Below are positions 34,267 through 43,464 of a stretch of 64,000 nucleotides of DNA, piece by piece. The stretch is taken from assembly GCA_040768445.1 (NCBI GenBank), contig JAXGMV010000001.1:124001-188000 (forward strand), given 5' to 3'. The notes beneath the pieces are model-generated. The model was not told the origin of the DNA. It ran no database searches and saw nothing but the letters and a program-made list of their open reading frames with translations. The first letter of the stretch is position 1. Every line of letters starts with the position of its first letter. The DNA is from JAXGMV01 sp040768445 (GTDB lineage Bacteria; Chloroflexota; Anaerolineae; Anaerolineales; Anaerolineaceae). The translations under genes were made by a program, and so were the position numbers.

Positions 34267-35628
34267 TTATTCGTCTAAGGGTTCAGCGCCGATCATTTTT
34301 AACGCAGCACGCATGTGCAGACCAAAAGAGCGGTCCTTGATCATCGCCATTTTATCATCGGGTATCTGCCGTTTGAATGGGAACAGGCAGCCTTCGGCCG
34401 CCGTTCGGCTTATAAAGACGTCCAAATACCGGCCGATGATTTCCAGCTGTTCCACGGATATCAGGTCAATGGTATCGCGCAGCGTATGCATGTGCTGGGT
34501 CGCGGTTCCAAGGCGGGCAAAGGACAATGCCGGCACGCCCGCGCTGAAGAACGAGATGTTGTCAGAGCCGTAGATATCCGTTCTGACCTCGTGCGGCACG
34601 CCCAACTCATATGAGAGGGCTTTGACATAATTGCCCATCTCTTCCAGACCATCGACATGGCAGCCGTTGTGTCCAAGACTCATGCCCAGCACATCCAGGT
34701 TGATGTACATCAGGTGGTTGTCCAGCTCGGTCTTGTCAATTCCTTTGATAAACTCCTTGTCAGCTTTTTGATCTTTGTCCTGCTTTTGCAGGCGGTGCAC
34801 ATAGGTCATCGCGCCGCCACCGCTCTGCTCCTCGCTGCCCCAGGCGGCAAAACGCAGGGTGCGCTTTGAACCTTTTTGAGCAAAAATGCGCGCCAGCTCA
34901 ACGATGGTAGCAACGCCGGCAGCGTTGTCGGTCGCGCCGGGTTCCAAAGGTACCGAATCGATGTGACCGCCGATGACCACAATCTGCTCGGGAAACTCGC
35001 TGCCTGTTACATCAGCCGTAACATAATGAGAGTGTCCCATTTCATGGGTCGAGCGCACGGTTACCGTAGCTTTCCTGGCCCGGCTGTTGAACATCCGAAG
35101 CGCATCTTCATAGGTAATAAAGAGAACCGGTACGGATTCATAGGGGTACAGGCTCTCCTTAAGGACTAAATGAAAAGTATTTGGTTCACTGCCGATGGTC
35201 GATCCAACTGATAGGATAGCCAGCGGGTTGTACTTCAGCACGTTACGGCGGTCACTACCAACCGGGCTGCCGACCAGCACAACAATTTTTCCTTTAATGT
35301 GCGGGCCAACCTGTGGTTCTGACGTGCCTTCCACAAAAACCAGGTCGCCGGTTACGCCTTCCGGCGGAGTATTTTTTGATCCCAGCTGCTGCATACAGGG
35401 AATCACACCCAGTGCCGGCTCAACAATTTCCAACTTGCTCTCCAGTACCTGATCATTTGCCATGGTAAAAGCCTGGATAGCCGGCTTTAGCCCATAAGAC
35501 TTAAAACAGTCATAGACATAATCAACAGCCGCTTTTTCGCTGGTTGTGCCGCACAGGCGCGGTCCGATATTTACCGCCAATTCAACAATGTGATCGTACG
35601 CGCGTTTTCCATCAAATAATTGTGACAT
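34267..35628 (-). CDS. M28-family metallopeptidase
   Basis: A 453-residue zinc aminopeptidase-like protein. Ligand motifs are GGHIDSV (His, Asp), the bridging Asp in PGATDNAAG, the catalytic Glu pair in AWGSEEQSG, NLDVLG and the late His in ATQHMHTLRDT. A PA-type insert (roughly 100-220) precedes the catalytic core. No signal peptide is seen when the ATG at 35628 (GGGAG upstream) is used, so it is probably cytoplasmic. First gene of an operon with ortA and ortB, suggesting supply of amino acids from peptides for fermentation. Confidence 0.88.
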   Translation of the reverse strand: MSQLFDGKRAYDHIVELAVNIGPRLCGTTSEKAAVDYVYDCFKSYGLKPAIQAFTMANDQVLESKLEIVEPALGVIPCMQQLGSKNTPPEGVTGDLVFVEGTSEPQVGPHIKGKIVVLVGSPVGSDRRNVLKYNPLAILSVGSTIGSEPNTFHLVLKESLYPYESVPVLFITYEDALRMFNSRARKATVTVRSTHEMGHSHYVTADVTGSEFPEQIVVIGGHIDSVPLEPGATDNAAGVATIVELARIFAQKGSKRTLRFAAWGSEEQSGGGAMTYVHRLQKQDKDQKADKEFIKGIDKTELDNHLMYINLDVLGMSLGHNGCHVDGLEEMGNYVKALSYELGVPHEVRTDIYGSDNISFFSAGVPALSFARLGTATQHMHTLRDTIDLISVEQLEIIGRYLDVFISRTAAEGCLFPFKRQIPDDKMAMIKDRSFGLHMRAALKMIGAEPLDE

Positions 35629-35711
35629 TTTATACTCCCAGATGAGTTGGTGAAATATGAAGGGTGAGTGTATGATAAATAATACCAATTTATTATACAC
35701 GGAGGTGTCCA

Positions 35712-37154
35712 TTGAAAGACTTTTTAGAACGGGCGCTTAACCTGGCAGCGCTCCATGGAGCCCACTATGCGGATATCCGCATTGTTGAAAAGCGCAATGA
35801 GTTTATTCAGATTAAAAATGGTCTCCCCGAAAGCATGAAGAACTTCACCACTTATGGCTTCGGTGTGCGTGTGCTGGTGGATGGCGCCTGGGGGTTCTCT
35901 TCAAGCAGCGAAGTGAATGATGCCGAACTTGAACGCGTGGTAAAACTTGCGATTGAAATCGCAAAAGCCTCTGCGCTGATACAAAAAACGAAAGTGGATC
36001 TTGGCCCCGCGGTGACCAGCACCGGCGTTTATCGAACGCCGGTAAAAATTGACCCGTTTGATGTGCCTCTGGAAGATAAGTTGGCGGTGCTCTACAAAGC
36101 TGATGCAGAACTTGCAAAAGAGCCCGGTGTGAAAATCCGCAGCAGCCAGTTTATGTTCCAAAAAGAGCACAAGTGGTTCGCCAACAGTGAAGGCGCAATG
36201 ACCGAGCAGACCATCATTGAAACCGGTGCCGGCATTACCGCCTGGGCTGTGGGCGGCGGAGAGGTTCAGGTCCGATCCTACCCAAACTCGTTTGGGCGCA
36301 ACCAGGTCACTGGCGGCTGGGAAATTGTTCAAGAATGGGACCTGCCCGGCAATGCCCCGCGTGTCGCCAGCGAAGCAGTTGCACTGTTAACCGCTGACCC
36401 TTGCCCGAAAGATATCATTACGGATATCATTATCGGTGGCAGTCAGCTTGCACTGCAAATCCACGAGTCCTGCGGCCACCCCACTGAGTTAGATCGGGTG
36501 CTTGGCAGCGAAATCTCGATGGCCGGCGGTTCTTTCCTGATGCCGGATAAACTGGACACATTCTATTACGGGTCACCAGTGGTGAACCTGACCGCTGACT
36601 CGATACGCCCGCTTGGCCTTGGCACATTCGGCTGGGATGATGAAGGCGTTCCTGCCCAGTCAAATTTCCTGGTCAAAGAGGGGTTGTTTGTTGGCTACCT
36701 GATGTCGCGTGAAACTGCATCACAAATCGGACGGGTCTCCAACGGCTGCGCCCGTGCCATGGACTGGAGCCGAATTCCCATCGTCAGGATGGTGAATGTC
36801 AACCTTGAGCCAGGCGAATGGAAGCTTGATGACTTGATTGCCGACACTGAAGATGGCATTTTCATCGACACCAACCGCTCCTGGTCGATTGACGACCAGC
36901 GCTACAACTTCCAGTTCGGCACCGAAATCGGTTATGAGATCAAGAATGGCAAGTTGGGACGCATGCTGCGCAACCCCACCTACACCGGTATCACACCCCA
37001 ATTCTGGAACAGCTGTGATGCTGTCTGCAACCAGGATCACTGGCAGATGTGGGGCACACCCAACTGCGGCAAAGGTGAACCGGGGCAGGAAATGCACACC
37101 GGACACGGCGCTGCACCGGCACGCTTTAGAAAAATCAAAGTTGGCGTATTTTAG
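35712..37154 (+). CDS. TldD-family metalloprotease
   Basis: A 480-residue TldD/PmbA-family protein with the HExxxH zinc motif (IHESCGHPTELD), the active-subunit hallmark. TldD pairs with TldE (PmbA) to degrade unfolded or modified peptides; in some bacteria the pair removes leader peptides of RiPPs such as microcin B17. The start is TTG at 35712, 5 nt after GGAGGTG. It is divergent from the M28 gene and 36 nt upstream of its partner. Confidence 0.93.
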   Translation: MKDFLERALNLAALHGAHYADIRIVEKRNEFIQIKNGLPESMKNFTTYGFGVRVLVDGAWGFSSSSEVNDAELERVVKLAIEIAKASALIQKTKVDLGPAVTSTGVYRTPVKIDPFDVPLEDKLAVLYKADAELAKEPGVKIRSSQFMFQKEHKWFANSEGAMTEQTIIETGAGITAWAVGGGEVQVRSYPNSFGRNQVTGGWEIVQEWDLPGNAPRVASEAVALLTADPCPKDIITDIIIGGSQLALQIHESCGHPTELDRVLGSEISMAGGSFLMPDKLDTFYYGSPVVNLTADSIRPLGLGTFGWDDEGVPAQSNFLVKEGLFVGYLMSRETASQIGRVSNGCARAMDWSRIPIVRMVNVNLEPGEWKLDDLIADTEDGIFIDTNRSWSIDDQRYNFQFGTEIGYEIKNGKLGRMLRNPTYTGITPQFWNSCDAVCNQDHWQMWGTPNCGKGEPGQEMHTGHGAAPARFRKIKVGVF

Positions 37155-37190
37155 TCAACCTTCCTGGAATCCAATGAAGAGGTAATCAAG

Positions 37191-38546
37191 ATGATCTTAT
37201 CTGAAAATCAAACACAGGAAATCGTACAGAAAATTTTGAAGCAGATCCGGCAGGGTGAGGAAGCAGAAATCACAATAAGCAACATTGACTCTTCCCTGAC
37301 GCGCTATGCCAACAATATTATTCACCAGAATGTCAACGAAAACAGTACCAGCATTATGCTTTACCTGTACAGCGACAAGCGACGCGGCTTTGCCATGACC
37401 ACACGTACTGACGAATCATCCTTGCAGGAGCTGGCTTCCAGCGCCAGGTCAGTTGCAGAGGCTTCAGCTGAGAACCCGGATATGCTTGGACCGGCTGACC
37501 CGGTTGAGATTGTAAAAATGGACTGCTGGGACGGAGAAACTGCTGAGTACTCGCCTGAAAGTCGTGCGCTGCGGGTTGGAAAGTTGTGCACTGAGGCAGA
37601 GAAAAAAGGTCTGAATGCTTTCGGCATCTTTATCACCGGCGAAGGTGGCTACACGTTTGCGAATTCACGCGGCATCTTCGCCCATCATCGCACCAGTTGG
37701 TCAGAATATTCAGCCACGCTGCAAAAAGGCGAGGCATCAGTACGGGCTGAAGGATCTGCGTTGAAAATTGCTGATTTAGATGTCGAAGGACTGGGACGTG
37801 AAGTGCTGGCAAAAATGGAAATGGGAAGTGAATTGAGAAAAATTGAGCCGGGCGAATATACTGTAATCCTTGATCCCTATGCAACCGCTGACCTGGTTTT
37901 CATGCTGGCTTTTCACGGCATGAGCGCTGAAGACTACCTCGAGGGTCGCTCGTGGATGAATGACCGCACCGGTCAGGCAGCCATGCAACCTTCTGTCAAT
38001 CTTTGGGATGACGGTTTGAATCCATCAGGAATTCCTCTACCCTTTGACTTTGAAGGCTCTCCACGCCAGCGCGTGGATTTTGTAAAGGACGGAGTTGTTG
38101 GTGGTCCTGTTCACAACCGGCGCACAGCCCTGCAGGCAGGAACCAGTACCACCGGGCATGCCATCCCGCCGATGGGCGAATCCGATGCACCTCTGCCGAT
38201 GAACCTGTTTATGGGCGGTGGGGGCGGCAGCGTGGCTAAGATGATCAAATCCACCGAACGCGGGCTGTACATCACCCGCTACTGGTACACCCGCCTGATG
38301 CACCCGCGCGACTGCGTCATCACTGGCATGACCCGTGATGGTGTATACATGATTGAAGATGGCAAACTGGTTTACCCTGTCAAGAACTTACGATTTGTCC
38401 AACCATACGTAACTGCGCTGAATAATGTGGAAGACATCAGTTCTGATACCCGTCTGCTGCGTAATGACCTGTATAATTTTTACATCTCATGCCGCGTGCC
38501 GGCGGTCAAAATCAACGGTTTCAAGTTTACCGGAACTACAATGTAA
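37191..38546 (+). CDS. TldE/PmbA-like partner of the TldD protease
   Basis: A 451-residue member of the same superfamily without the HExxxH motif (AFHGMSAEDY at the equivalent place), as expected for the non-metal-binding TldE/PmbA subunit. It shows the family's Gly-rich GEGGYTFANSRG region and the C-terminal NLFMGGGGGS segment. It forms an operon with the preceding tldD gene. Confidence 0.9.
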   Translation: MILSENQTQEIVQKILKQIRQGEEAEITISNIDSSLTRYANNIIHQNVNENSTSIMLYLYSDKRRGFAMTTRTDESSLQELASSARSVAEASAENPDMLGPADPVEIVKMDCWDGETAEYSPESRALRVGKLCTEAEKKGLNAFGIFITGEGGYTFANSRGIFAHHRTSWSEYSATLQKGEASVRAEGSALKIADLDVEGLGREVLAKMEMGSELRKIEPGEYTVILDPYATADLVFMLAFHGMSAEDYLEGRSWMNDRTGQAAMQPSVNLWDDGLNPSGIPLPFDFEGSPRQRVDFVKDGVVGGPVHNRRTALQAGTSTTGHAIPPMGESDAPLPMNLFMGGGGGSVAKMIKSTERGLYITRYWYTRLMHPRDCVITGMTRDGVYMIEDGKLVYPVKNLRFVQPYVTALNNVEDISSDTRLLRNDLYNFYISCRVPAVKINGFKFTGTTM

Positions 38547-38574
38547 ACAAATCGCTAATTGAATTATATCCTGG

Positions 38575-38610
38575 CTCCCCGATAGTTCATAATATTGGGG
38601 AGTCTATTTT
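38575..38610 (+). terminator. Terminator after the tldD/pmbA operon
   Basis: The stem ctccccgata / tattggggag (10 bp, one G-T wobble) is followed by tctatttt. Confidence 0.75.
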
Positions 38611-38835
38611 GATGAACCTTTAATGCGAATTGAAATCTTCTATCTGCTTAAGCGTTGTGTTTCTTGTAAAAATAATCCGCTTTTTCAAAAAAAAACAGTG
38701 AAATTAACCGTCATAATTTTTTACTTCTCGGCAACACATGATTGTTTGTGTGAAAAAGTCATAAATCTTTAGAAATTTTTCAAATAATTTATAAAAACTT
38801 TATCATATCTTTACAATTAACAAACATCTAATCGC

Positions 38836-38841
38836 TATAAT
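38836..38841 (+). promoter_or_regulatory. -10 box in the AT-rich leader of the MacAB-like operon
   Basis: TATAAT lies 31 bp before the ATG at 38873. The 326-bp gap between the tldD/pmbA pair and this operon otherwise holds the terminator at 38575 and an AT-rich stretch; I see no gene in it, and no convincing -35 hexamer. Confidence 0.35.
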
Positions 38842-38872
38842 GAGAAATTAAAAATACATGCGGAGTATTTAC

Positions 38873-40294
38873 ATGAAGCGGTTTTTATGGGTGTTGGGGA
38901 TATTTATAATATTAGGCCTTGCTGCCTTCTTTTATTTTCAGGGAAAAGAAAAGAGTGTAGAACCTGAAACAGTGGAGGAAAGTGTCAAGACCAGTAAAGT
39001 TCGGAAGGGTGACATCGTCATTAGCGCTTCAGGCGTAGGCGCGGTCGTTGCATCCGATGAGGTACAGACAGGATTCTTGATTTCGGGCATAATTCAGGAG
39101 ATCTTTGTCGAAGAAGGTGATATCGTAAAAAAAGGTGACGTTTTAGCCAGGTTAGAGGAAGATCCACAATTAATTCTGGATTTGGAAACACAAAAAATTG
39201 ACCTGTTAACACAACAGGCTGCTTATGATGACTTTATGAGCAGCCTTGACACAAGTCTGGCTAACGTTACGATTGATTATTTAGAGAAAAAATCTGAATT
39301 AGAAACCTTGCAAGATGAAAGAACTTCACTTAATTATCGTCGCTGTGGTGACGATTATGTGAGTTTATATGAAGCCGATTATTATGAAGCCCTCGATACC
39401 TTAACATTACTGCAGGAAGAATATTCAGCAACTTACATTTCGAGAGATCCTTCTGATTACGGAAGAATTCAAATGGAAGCAAATATCGCAGACGAACAAT
39501 CAACCGTGGATATTGCTTATGCTAATTGGCAATATTGTCTTTCTATTCCTACTGAAGACGAGAAAAGTTTGGTCGACGCGCAAATTAATATTTTGCAAAG
39601 CCAAATTTCTGATCTAGAAAAAGATATGGAGTCGTTACAGCAGGGCGTTAATCCAGATGATGTTGCCTTGTATGAAGCAAAAGTAGCCCAGGCAGAAGCA
39701 AAATTAGCCATCGCAGAGGAAAACTTAAAAAGCCTGAAAATAACTGCCCCAATAGATGGGAAAATTATCGATATTGATGCAACACCTGGACAATTTGTGA
39801 ATAACAATACAGAAATATTTAGAATAGCTAATCTTTCATCAATAGTCCTTGAAGTATTTCTAGATGAAACAGACCTTGACAAAATGGTTGTCGGTTACGA
39901 AGCGGAAGTATTATTTGATGCTTACGACGATGAACTTTTCAATGGTGCTGTTATTTCTATCACTCCAGAGTTAGTCGAGAATGGAAATGTTTCATATGTA
40001 CATGGCCATGTTGAATTAGAGCCTAATCCAAAAATTAATATGCTCAACATACCAATCGGATTAAACGCGTCCGTTGAGATAATAGGTGGACGCTCAGAAA
40101 ATACAATCTTAATCCCTGTAGAAGCACTGCGCCCATTAGGAGATGGTAGTTACGCTGTCTTTGTACTTGAAGGTGGAGAACCAAAATTGAGGATGGTTGA
40201 GGTTGGTTTGACAGATTTTACAACCGCAGAAATTCTTTCTGGCCTAAAAGTTGGGGAGGAAGTAACCACAGGCATTGTGGAGATTGCTGAATGA
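38873..40294 (+). CDS. Efflux periplasmic-adaptor-like protein (MacA/HlyD family)
   Basis: A 473-residue membrane-fusion-type protein: one N-terminal TM helix, then a biotinyl-lipoyl-like half motif (ISGIIQEIFVEEGDIVKKGDVLARL), a long alpha-helical hairpin (about 95-270), the second half motif (ITAPIDGKIIDIDATPGQFV) and beta-barrel domains. ATG 38873 is preferred because GGAG sits 8 nt upstream, unlike ATG 38858. It overlaps the ABC ATPase gene by 4 nt. In monoderms such adaptors couple to MacB-like permeases to export peptides or lipoproteins. Confidence 0.88.
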   Translation: MKRFLWVLGIFIILGLAAFFYFQGKEKSVEPETVEESVKTSKVRKGDIVISASGVGAVVASDEVQTGFLISGIIQEIFVEEGDIVKKGDVLARLEEDPQLILDLETQKIDLLTQQAAYDDFMSSLDTSLANVTIDYLEKKSELETLQDERTSLNYRRCGDDYVSLYEADYYEALDTLTLLQEEYSATYISRDPSDYGRIQMEANIADEQSTVDIAYANWQYCLSIPTEDEKSLVDAQINILQSQISDLEKDMESLQQGVNPDDVALYEAKVAQAEAKLAIAEENLKSLKITAPIDGKIIDIDATPGQFVNNNTEIFRIANLSSIVLEVFLDETDLDKMVVGYEAEVLFDAYDDELFNGAVISITPELVENGNVSYVHGHVELEPNPKINMLNIPIGLNASVEIIGGRSENTILIPVEALRPLGDGSYAVFVLEGGEPKLRMVEVGLTDFTTAEILSGLKVGEEVTTGIVEIAE

Positions 40295-41007
40295 GTGATA
40301 CCACAATTATCAGGACAGAAAATATTAAGAAGATCTACCAGATGGGAGATATTGAGGTTCCGGCTTTAAATGGCATCTCAATCAAGATAAACCAAGGTGA
40401 GTTTGTAGCAATAATGGGTCCATCCGGGTCGGGTAAAAGCACGCTCATGAATATTCTTGGATGTCTTGATTCGCCAACTGGTGGAGAATACTTCCTTGAT
40501 CATCAAGATGTCAGTAAGATGGATAGAACACAATTAGCCCACATTCGCAATGAAAAATTAGGGTTCATCTTTCAATCTTATAACCTGTTACCACTAATGA
40601 ACGCACAGGAAAACGTGACACTGCCCATGGTTTATAACAAAAATGCCAGCAGCGACCATGTCACCATGGAAGAAAAAGCGAAAAAGCTATTAACACTTGT
40701 AGGGTTAGGCGATCGTATTACTCACCTTCCAAAAGAACTTTCAGGTGGTCAACAACAACGGGTAGCAATCGCAAGAGCGCTAATTAACAATCCTTCATTA
40801 ATTCTTGCAGATGAACCAACTGGCAACCTGGATTCAAAATCTGCTGATGAGATTATGATGCTGTTACACCAACTGCATCAAGACGGCAGAACCATTGTCA
40901 TGGTGACCCATGAGCACGACATCGCTGAACAAACTCAACGTATCATCGCTGTCAGAGATGGCGTGGTTGAAAATGACAAACAAATAAATGAAAGTGTCCG
41001 GCAATGA
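40291..41007 (+). CDS. MacB/LolD-type ABC ATPase
   Basis: A 238-residue ATPase with Walker A GPSGSGKST, Q-loop FQSYNLL, signature LSGGQQQRVAIARAL and Walker B LILADEPTGNLD, typical of the MacB/LolD/FtsE group. It overlaps both neighbours by 4 nt (ATGA junctions), so adaptor, ATPase and permease are translationally coupled. Confidence 0.94.
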   Translation: MSDTTIIRTENIKKIYQMGDIEVPALNGISIKINQGEFVAIMGPSGSGKSTLMNILGCLDSPTGGEYFLDHQDVSKMDRTQLAHIRNEKLGFIFQSYNLLPLMNAQENVTLPMVYNKNASSDHVTMEEKAKKLLTLVGLGDRITHLPKELSGGQQQRVAIARALINNPSLILADEPTGNLDSKSADEIMMLLHQLHQDGRTIVMVTHEHDIAEQTQRIIAVRDGVVENDKQINESVRQ

Positions 41008-42239
41008 ATTTTAAAAATATCTTAAAAGTTGCTTCAAAATCACTTTCTTCCAACAAATTGCGTTCATTGCTGACCATGTTGGGAATTATCATCGGTGTGG
41101 CAGCGGTCATCATCATGATTGCGGTAAGTACTGGCACAGAAGTGGCCATCGAACAGCAGATCAATAGCCTGGGAGCAAATCTTGTATTTGTGATGAGCAG
41201 TTTTAGCCAGGGTGGAGCTGGTGGGGGTATGGCGGCATCCTCCGGTGGATTGGTTTATTCAGACGCTGACGCGATTGCCAGTAGTGTGCCACATGTAGCA
41301 GGTGTAGCTGTTGAACAGCAAACAACCCAAACTATTAAGTATGGCAACATTGTTTTGGAAGATGTATCCATATTAGGTACAACACCAGATTTCACAACCG
41401 TCCGTGAAATTCAGATCAGTGAAGGTCGTTTTATCAATGAACAGGAAATCGAGCGAAGCACAAGGACAGCTGTTTTAGGTGCAACGATTGCAGAAGAATT
41501 ATTTGGCGACACATACCCGATTGGTCAAAAAATAAGCGTCGGTACCTTGAAATTAACTGTTGTTGGTGTATTAGAAAAAAAAGGACTTGTCTCGGGTGTT
41601 GATTATGACGCACGGGTTTATGTACCTATTACTTTAGTGTTTGATAAATTAATGACAAGTCAATTTTCACGTATTGCTGGTGATCGCGTAAGAATAATTT
41701 ATGTTACCGTTGACGACAAAGAGTTTATTGATGACGTAATACTACAAATAAATTTGCTCCTATCAAAAAGACATGATGTTCCCCTGGAATCTCCCGATTT
41801 TCAGATCAGTACTCAACAAGACATCATTCAAACGCAATCCGCAACCACTGAGTCATTCCGGTTATTGTTAGGTTGGGTGGCAGGCGTATCGTTAATAGTA
41901 GGGGGGATTGGGATTATGAATATTATGTTGGTAAGCGTGACTGAAAGAACCAGGGAAATTGGGATCCGACAGGCTGTTGGAGCAACACCGCAGGATATTC
42001 GGTATCAGTTTCTCACGGAAGCGTTAATCCTGTCGCTTGTTGGTGGCTTACTTGGTGTGCTTTTTGGCATTTCAGGCGCTTGGATATTTTCGCAATTTGG
42101 TGATATGCCAACTGCAGTAGATCCGTTATCAATCATTTTAGCATTCGGATCAGCAGCACTGGTAGGAATTCTTTTTGGGTATTTACCTGCAAATCAAGCC
42201 GCAAAACTTGATCCTATTGTGGCATTAAGACATGAATAA
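41004..42239 (+). CDS. MacB-like FtsX-domain permease
   Basis: A 411-residue permease with four TM helices: one at about 20-45 (LRSLLTMLGIIIGVAAVI), a large extracytoplasmic MacB_PCD domain, and three at the C-terminus in an FtsX domain. The segment GIMNIMLVSVTERTREIGIRQAVGA is the family hallmark. It works with the preceding ATPase and adaptor. Confidence 0.93.
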   Translation: MNFKNILKVASKSLSSNKLRSLLTMLGIIIGVAAVIIMIAVSTGTEVAIEQQINSLGANLVFVMSSFSQGGAGGGMAASSGGLVYSDADAIASSVPHVAGVAVEQQTTQTIKYGNIVLEDVSILGTTPDFTTVREIQISEGRFINEQEIERSTRTAVLGATIAEELFGDTYPIGQKISVGTLKLTVVGVLEKKGLVSGVDYDARVYVPITLVFDKLMTSQFSRIAGDRVRIIYVTVDDKEFIDDVILQINLLLSKRHDVPLESPDFQISTQQDIIQTQSATTESFRLLLGWVAGVSLIVGGIGIMNIMLVSVTERTREIGIRQAVGATPQDIRYQFLTEALILSLVGGLLGVLFGISGAWIFSQFGDMPTAVDPLSIILAFGSAALVGILFGYLPANQAAKLDPIVALRHE

Positions 42240-42251
42240 TTTGGAGAAAAG

Positions 42252-42971
42252 ATGAAATCTATAATAATGATATTCTCGATGATATTGGTACTGCTGATGA
42301 CGGCTTGTTCTGGCGCACAAGTTGAGGAAATGCTGCCAGATGCAAACCAGGCGCCTTTGGCGGAGTCGGTTATTTCAACAGCTGAAACTATTGTTGAATC
42401 ATCTGATGTATCTGAAGTTTTAGGTGAGGCTGTGCAGCTTAATACGCAAATGCGCTTAATCCTTGGGATAATGTCTCTTGAACAAGCAAATTTAAATCTC
42501 ACTTCAGAACAAGCAGAAATATTGCTTCCCTTATGGAAAGTAATGAACAACATGTTAGCTAGTGACACAAGTGCTGCAGCTGAAATTGATGCCCTCTACA
42601 ATCAAATTCAATCTGAGCTGACTGCCGAGCAATTGGATTGGGTAGAAAAGTACAGCCTTACACCAGAAGCTTATCAAGCCATTCTTGCTCAGTTTGTGCC
42701 TGAGGAACTGCTCAACTCAGGCACGATGATGACAGAAGAAGAGCGCCAAGCAAAGCGTGCGACTGCCATCGCAGCAAATGGCGGCACAATTCCACAAGAA
42801 CTGCAGGGGAGCGGGAGTGGCCGCGGAATGGGCAGTGGAAGTGGCATGCCGTTAAACTCAACTGGTGTAGCTCCAGGCGATGGGCAAGGCGCTGGTGCAG
42901 GATCCGGTCAAATCAATGTTTACTTGATCGAAGGGTTAATACTTGAACTCGAATCGATCATAGCACAATAA
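42252..42971 (+). CDS. Lipoprotein with Gly/Ser-rich tail (unknown function)
   Basis: A 239-residue lipoprotein: signal MKSIIMIFSMILVLLMTAC with lipobox LMTAC (Cys19). The middle (about 55-160) is helical and resembles a segment counting residues per Spy/CpxP-like or sigma-helix repeats, but I cannot assign a family. A Gly/Ser/Met-rich linker (residues 180-215) precedes a short hydrophobic C-terminus. It is 12 nt after the permease gene, so probably part of the export cassette. Confidence 0.75.
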   Translation: MKSIIMIFSMILVLLMTACSGAQVEEMLPDANQAPLAESVISTAETIVESSDVSEVLGEAVQLNTQMRLILGIMSLEQANLNLTSEQAEILLPLWKVMNNMLASDTSAAAEIDALYNQIQSELTAEQLDWVEKYSLTPEAYQAILAQFVPEELLNSGTMMTEEERQAKRATAIAANGGTIPQELQGSGSGRGMGSGSGMPLNSTGVAPGDGQGAGAGSGQINVYLIEGLILELESIIAQ

Positions 42972-43028
42972 AAGCGATCAAAAGAGTGATCAATAATTAA
43001 CTGAGGTATTATTCAAAACCAGGCGATT

Positions 43029-43075
43029 ACTTGATAGTGTGGGCTAATAACTTAATTTTGCCCACACTATCAAGT
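43029..43075. terminator. 16-bp perfect hairpin, convergent terminator
   Basis: acttgatagtgtgggc (43029-43044) and its exact complement (43060-43075) enclose a 15-nt loop. It lies between the lipoprotein gene and the inactivated DUF1294 gene on the other strand, whose stop codon falls at the stem/loop border. T-runs are weak. Confidence 0.75.
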
Positions 43076-43298
43076 ATAAAATTGAGCTTGCAACAGCAAC
43101 AGCCTGGAAAACTGGCTTCCGGGTTTTATGGCGGAACAACAACATGCCTGCCAGGGCGCCAAGCCCACCGCCTGCAGCTATTAGCAAAAATAACGTCTTT
43201 TCAGGAACACGTCACTGCCCGGCAGCGGCTTTCATTTTGTCTATCCCCCAAACAATAAACGTGAGCAGGTTGATGGCGGTAAAGTATATTTCAAACAT
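43044..43298 (-). pseudogene. DUF1294 membrane protein gene interrupted by one in-frame TGA
   Basis: Read from ATG 43298 on the minus strand, 84 sense positions match DUF1294 closely: MFEIYFTAINLLTFIVWGID, then after codon 29 RVPEKTLFLLIAAGGGLGALAG and MLLFRHKTRKPVFQ. Codon 29 (43214-43212) is TGA exactly where the family normally has tryptophan (W in the WRVPE motif), so a single TGG-to-TGA change explains it. Both halves stay in one frame with no other lesion, implying a recent mutation, a sequencing error or, less likely, readthrough. TGA is used as a normal stop elsewhere here. Confidence 0.8.
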
Positions 43299-43464
43299 TA
43301 GATATCCCGGGTTCCCGTGCTGAATAGCGAGGTAAAGAAACCATAATTTGGAGAGTTTTTATTAATCAAAAATCATTCTTAGCTGATTGATAAAACTAAT
43401 TATCCAGATAAACGTAATAATACTATAATAGTTATGATTTTTATAGTGATGGGAGATAAATTTG

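Noticed and set aside
43212..43214. TGA in the DUF1294 gene as selenocysteine or recoded tryptophan
   Set aside because: Other genes here end in TGA, so it is a normal stop; no selenocysteine-type hairpin is evident, and the family has Trp, not Cys or Sec, at the site.
43031..43258. Plus-strand frame of 75 codons in the gap after the lipoprotein gene
   Set aside because: It is the antisense shadow of the interrupted DUF1294 gene and has no ribosome site.
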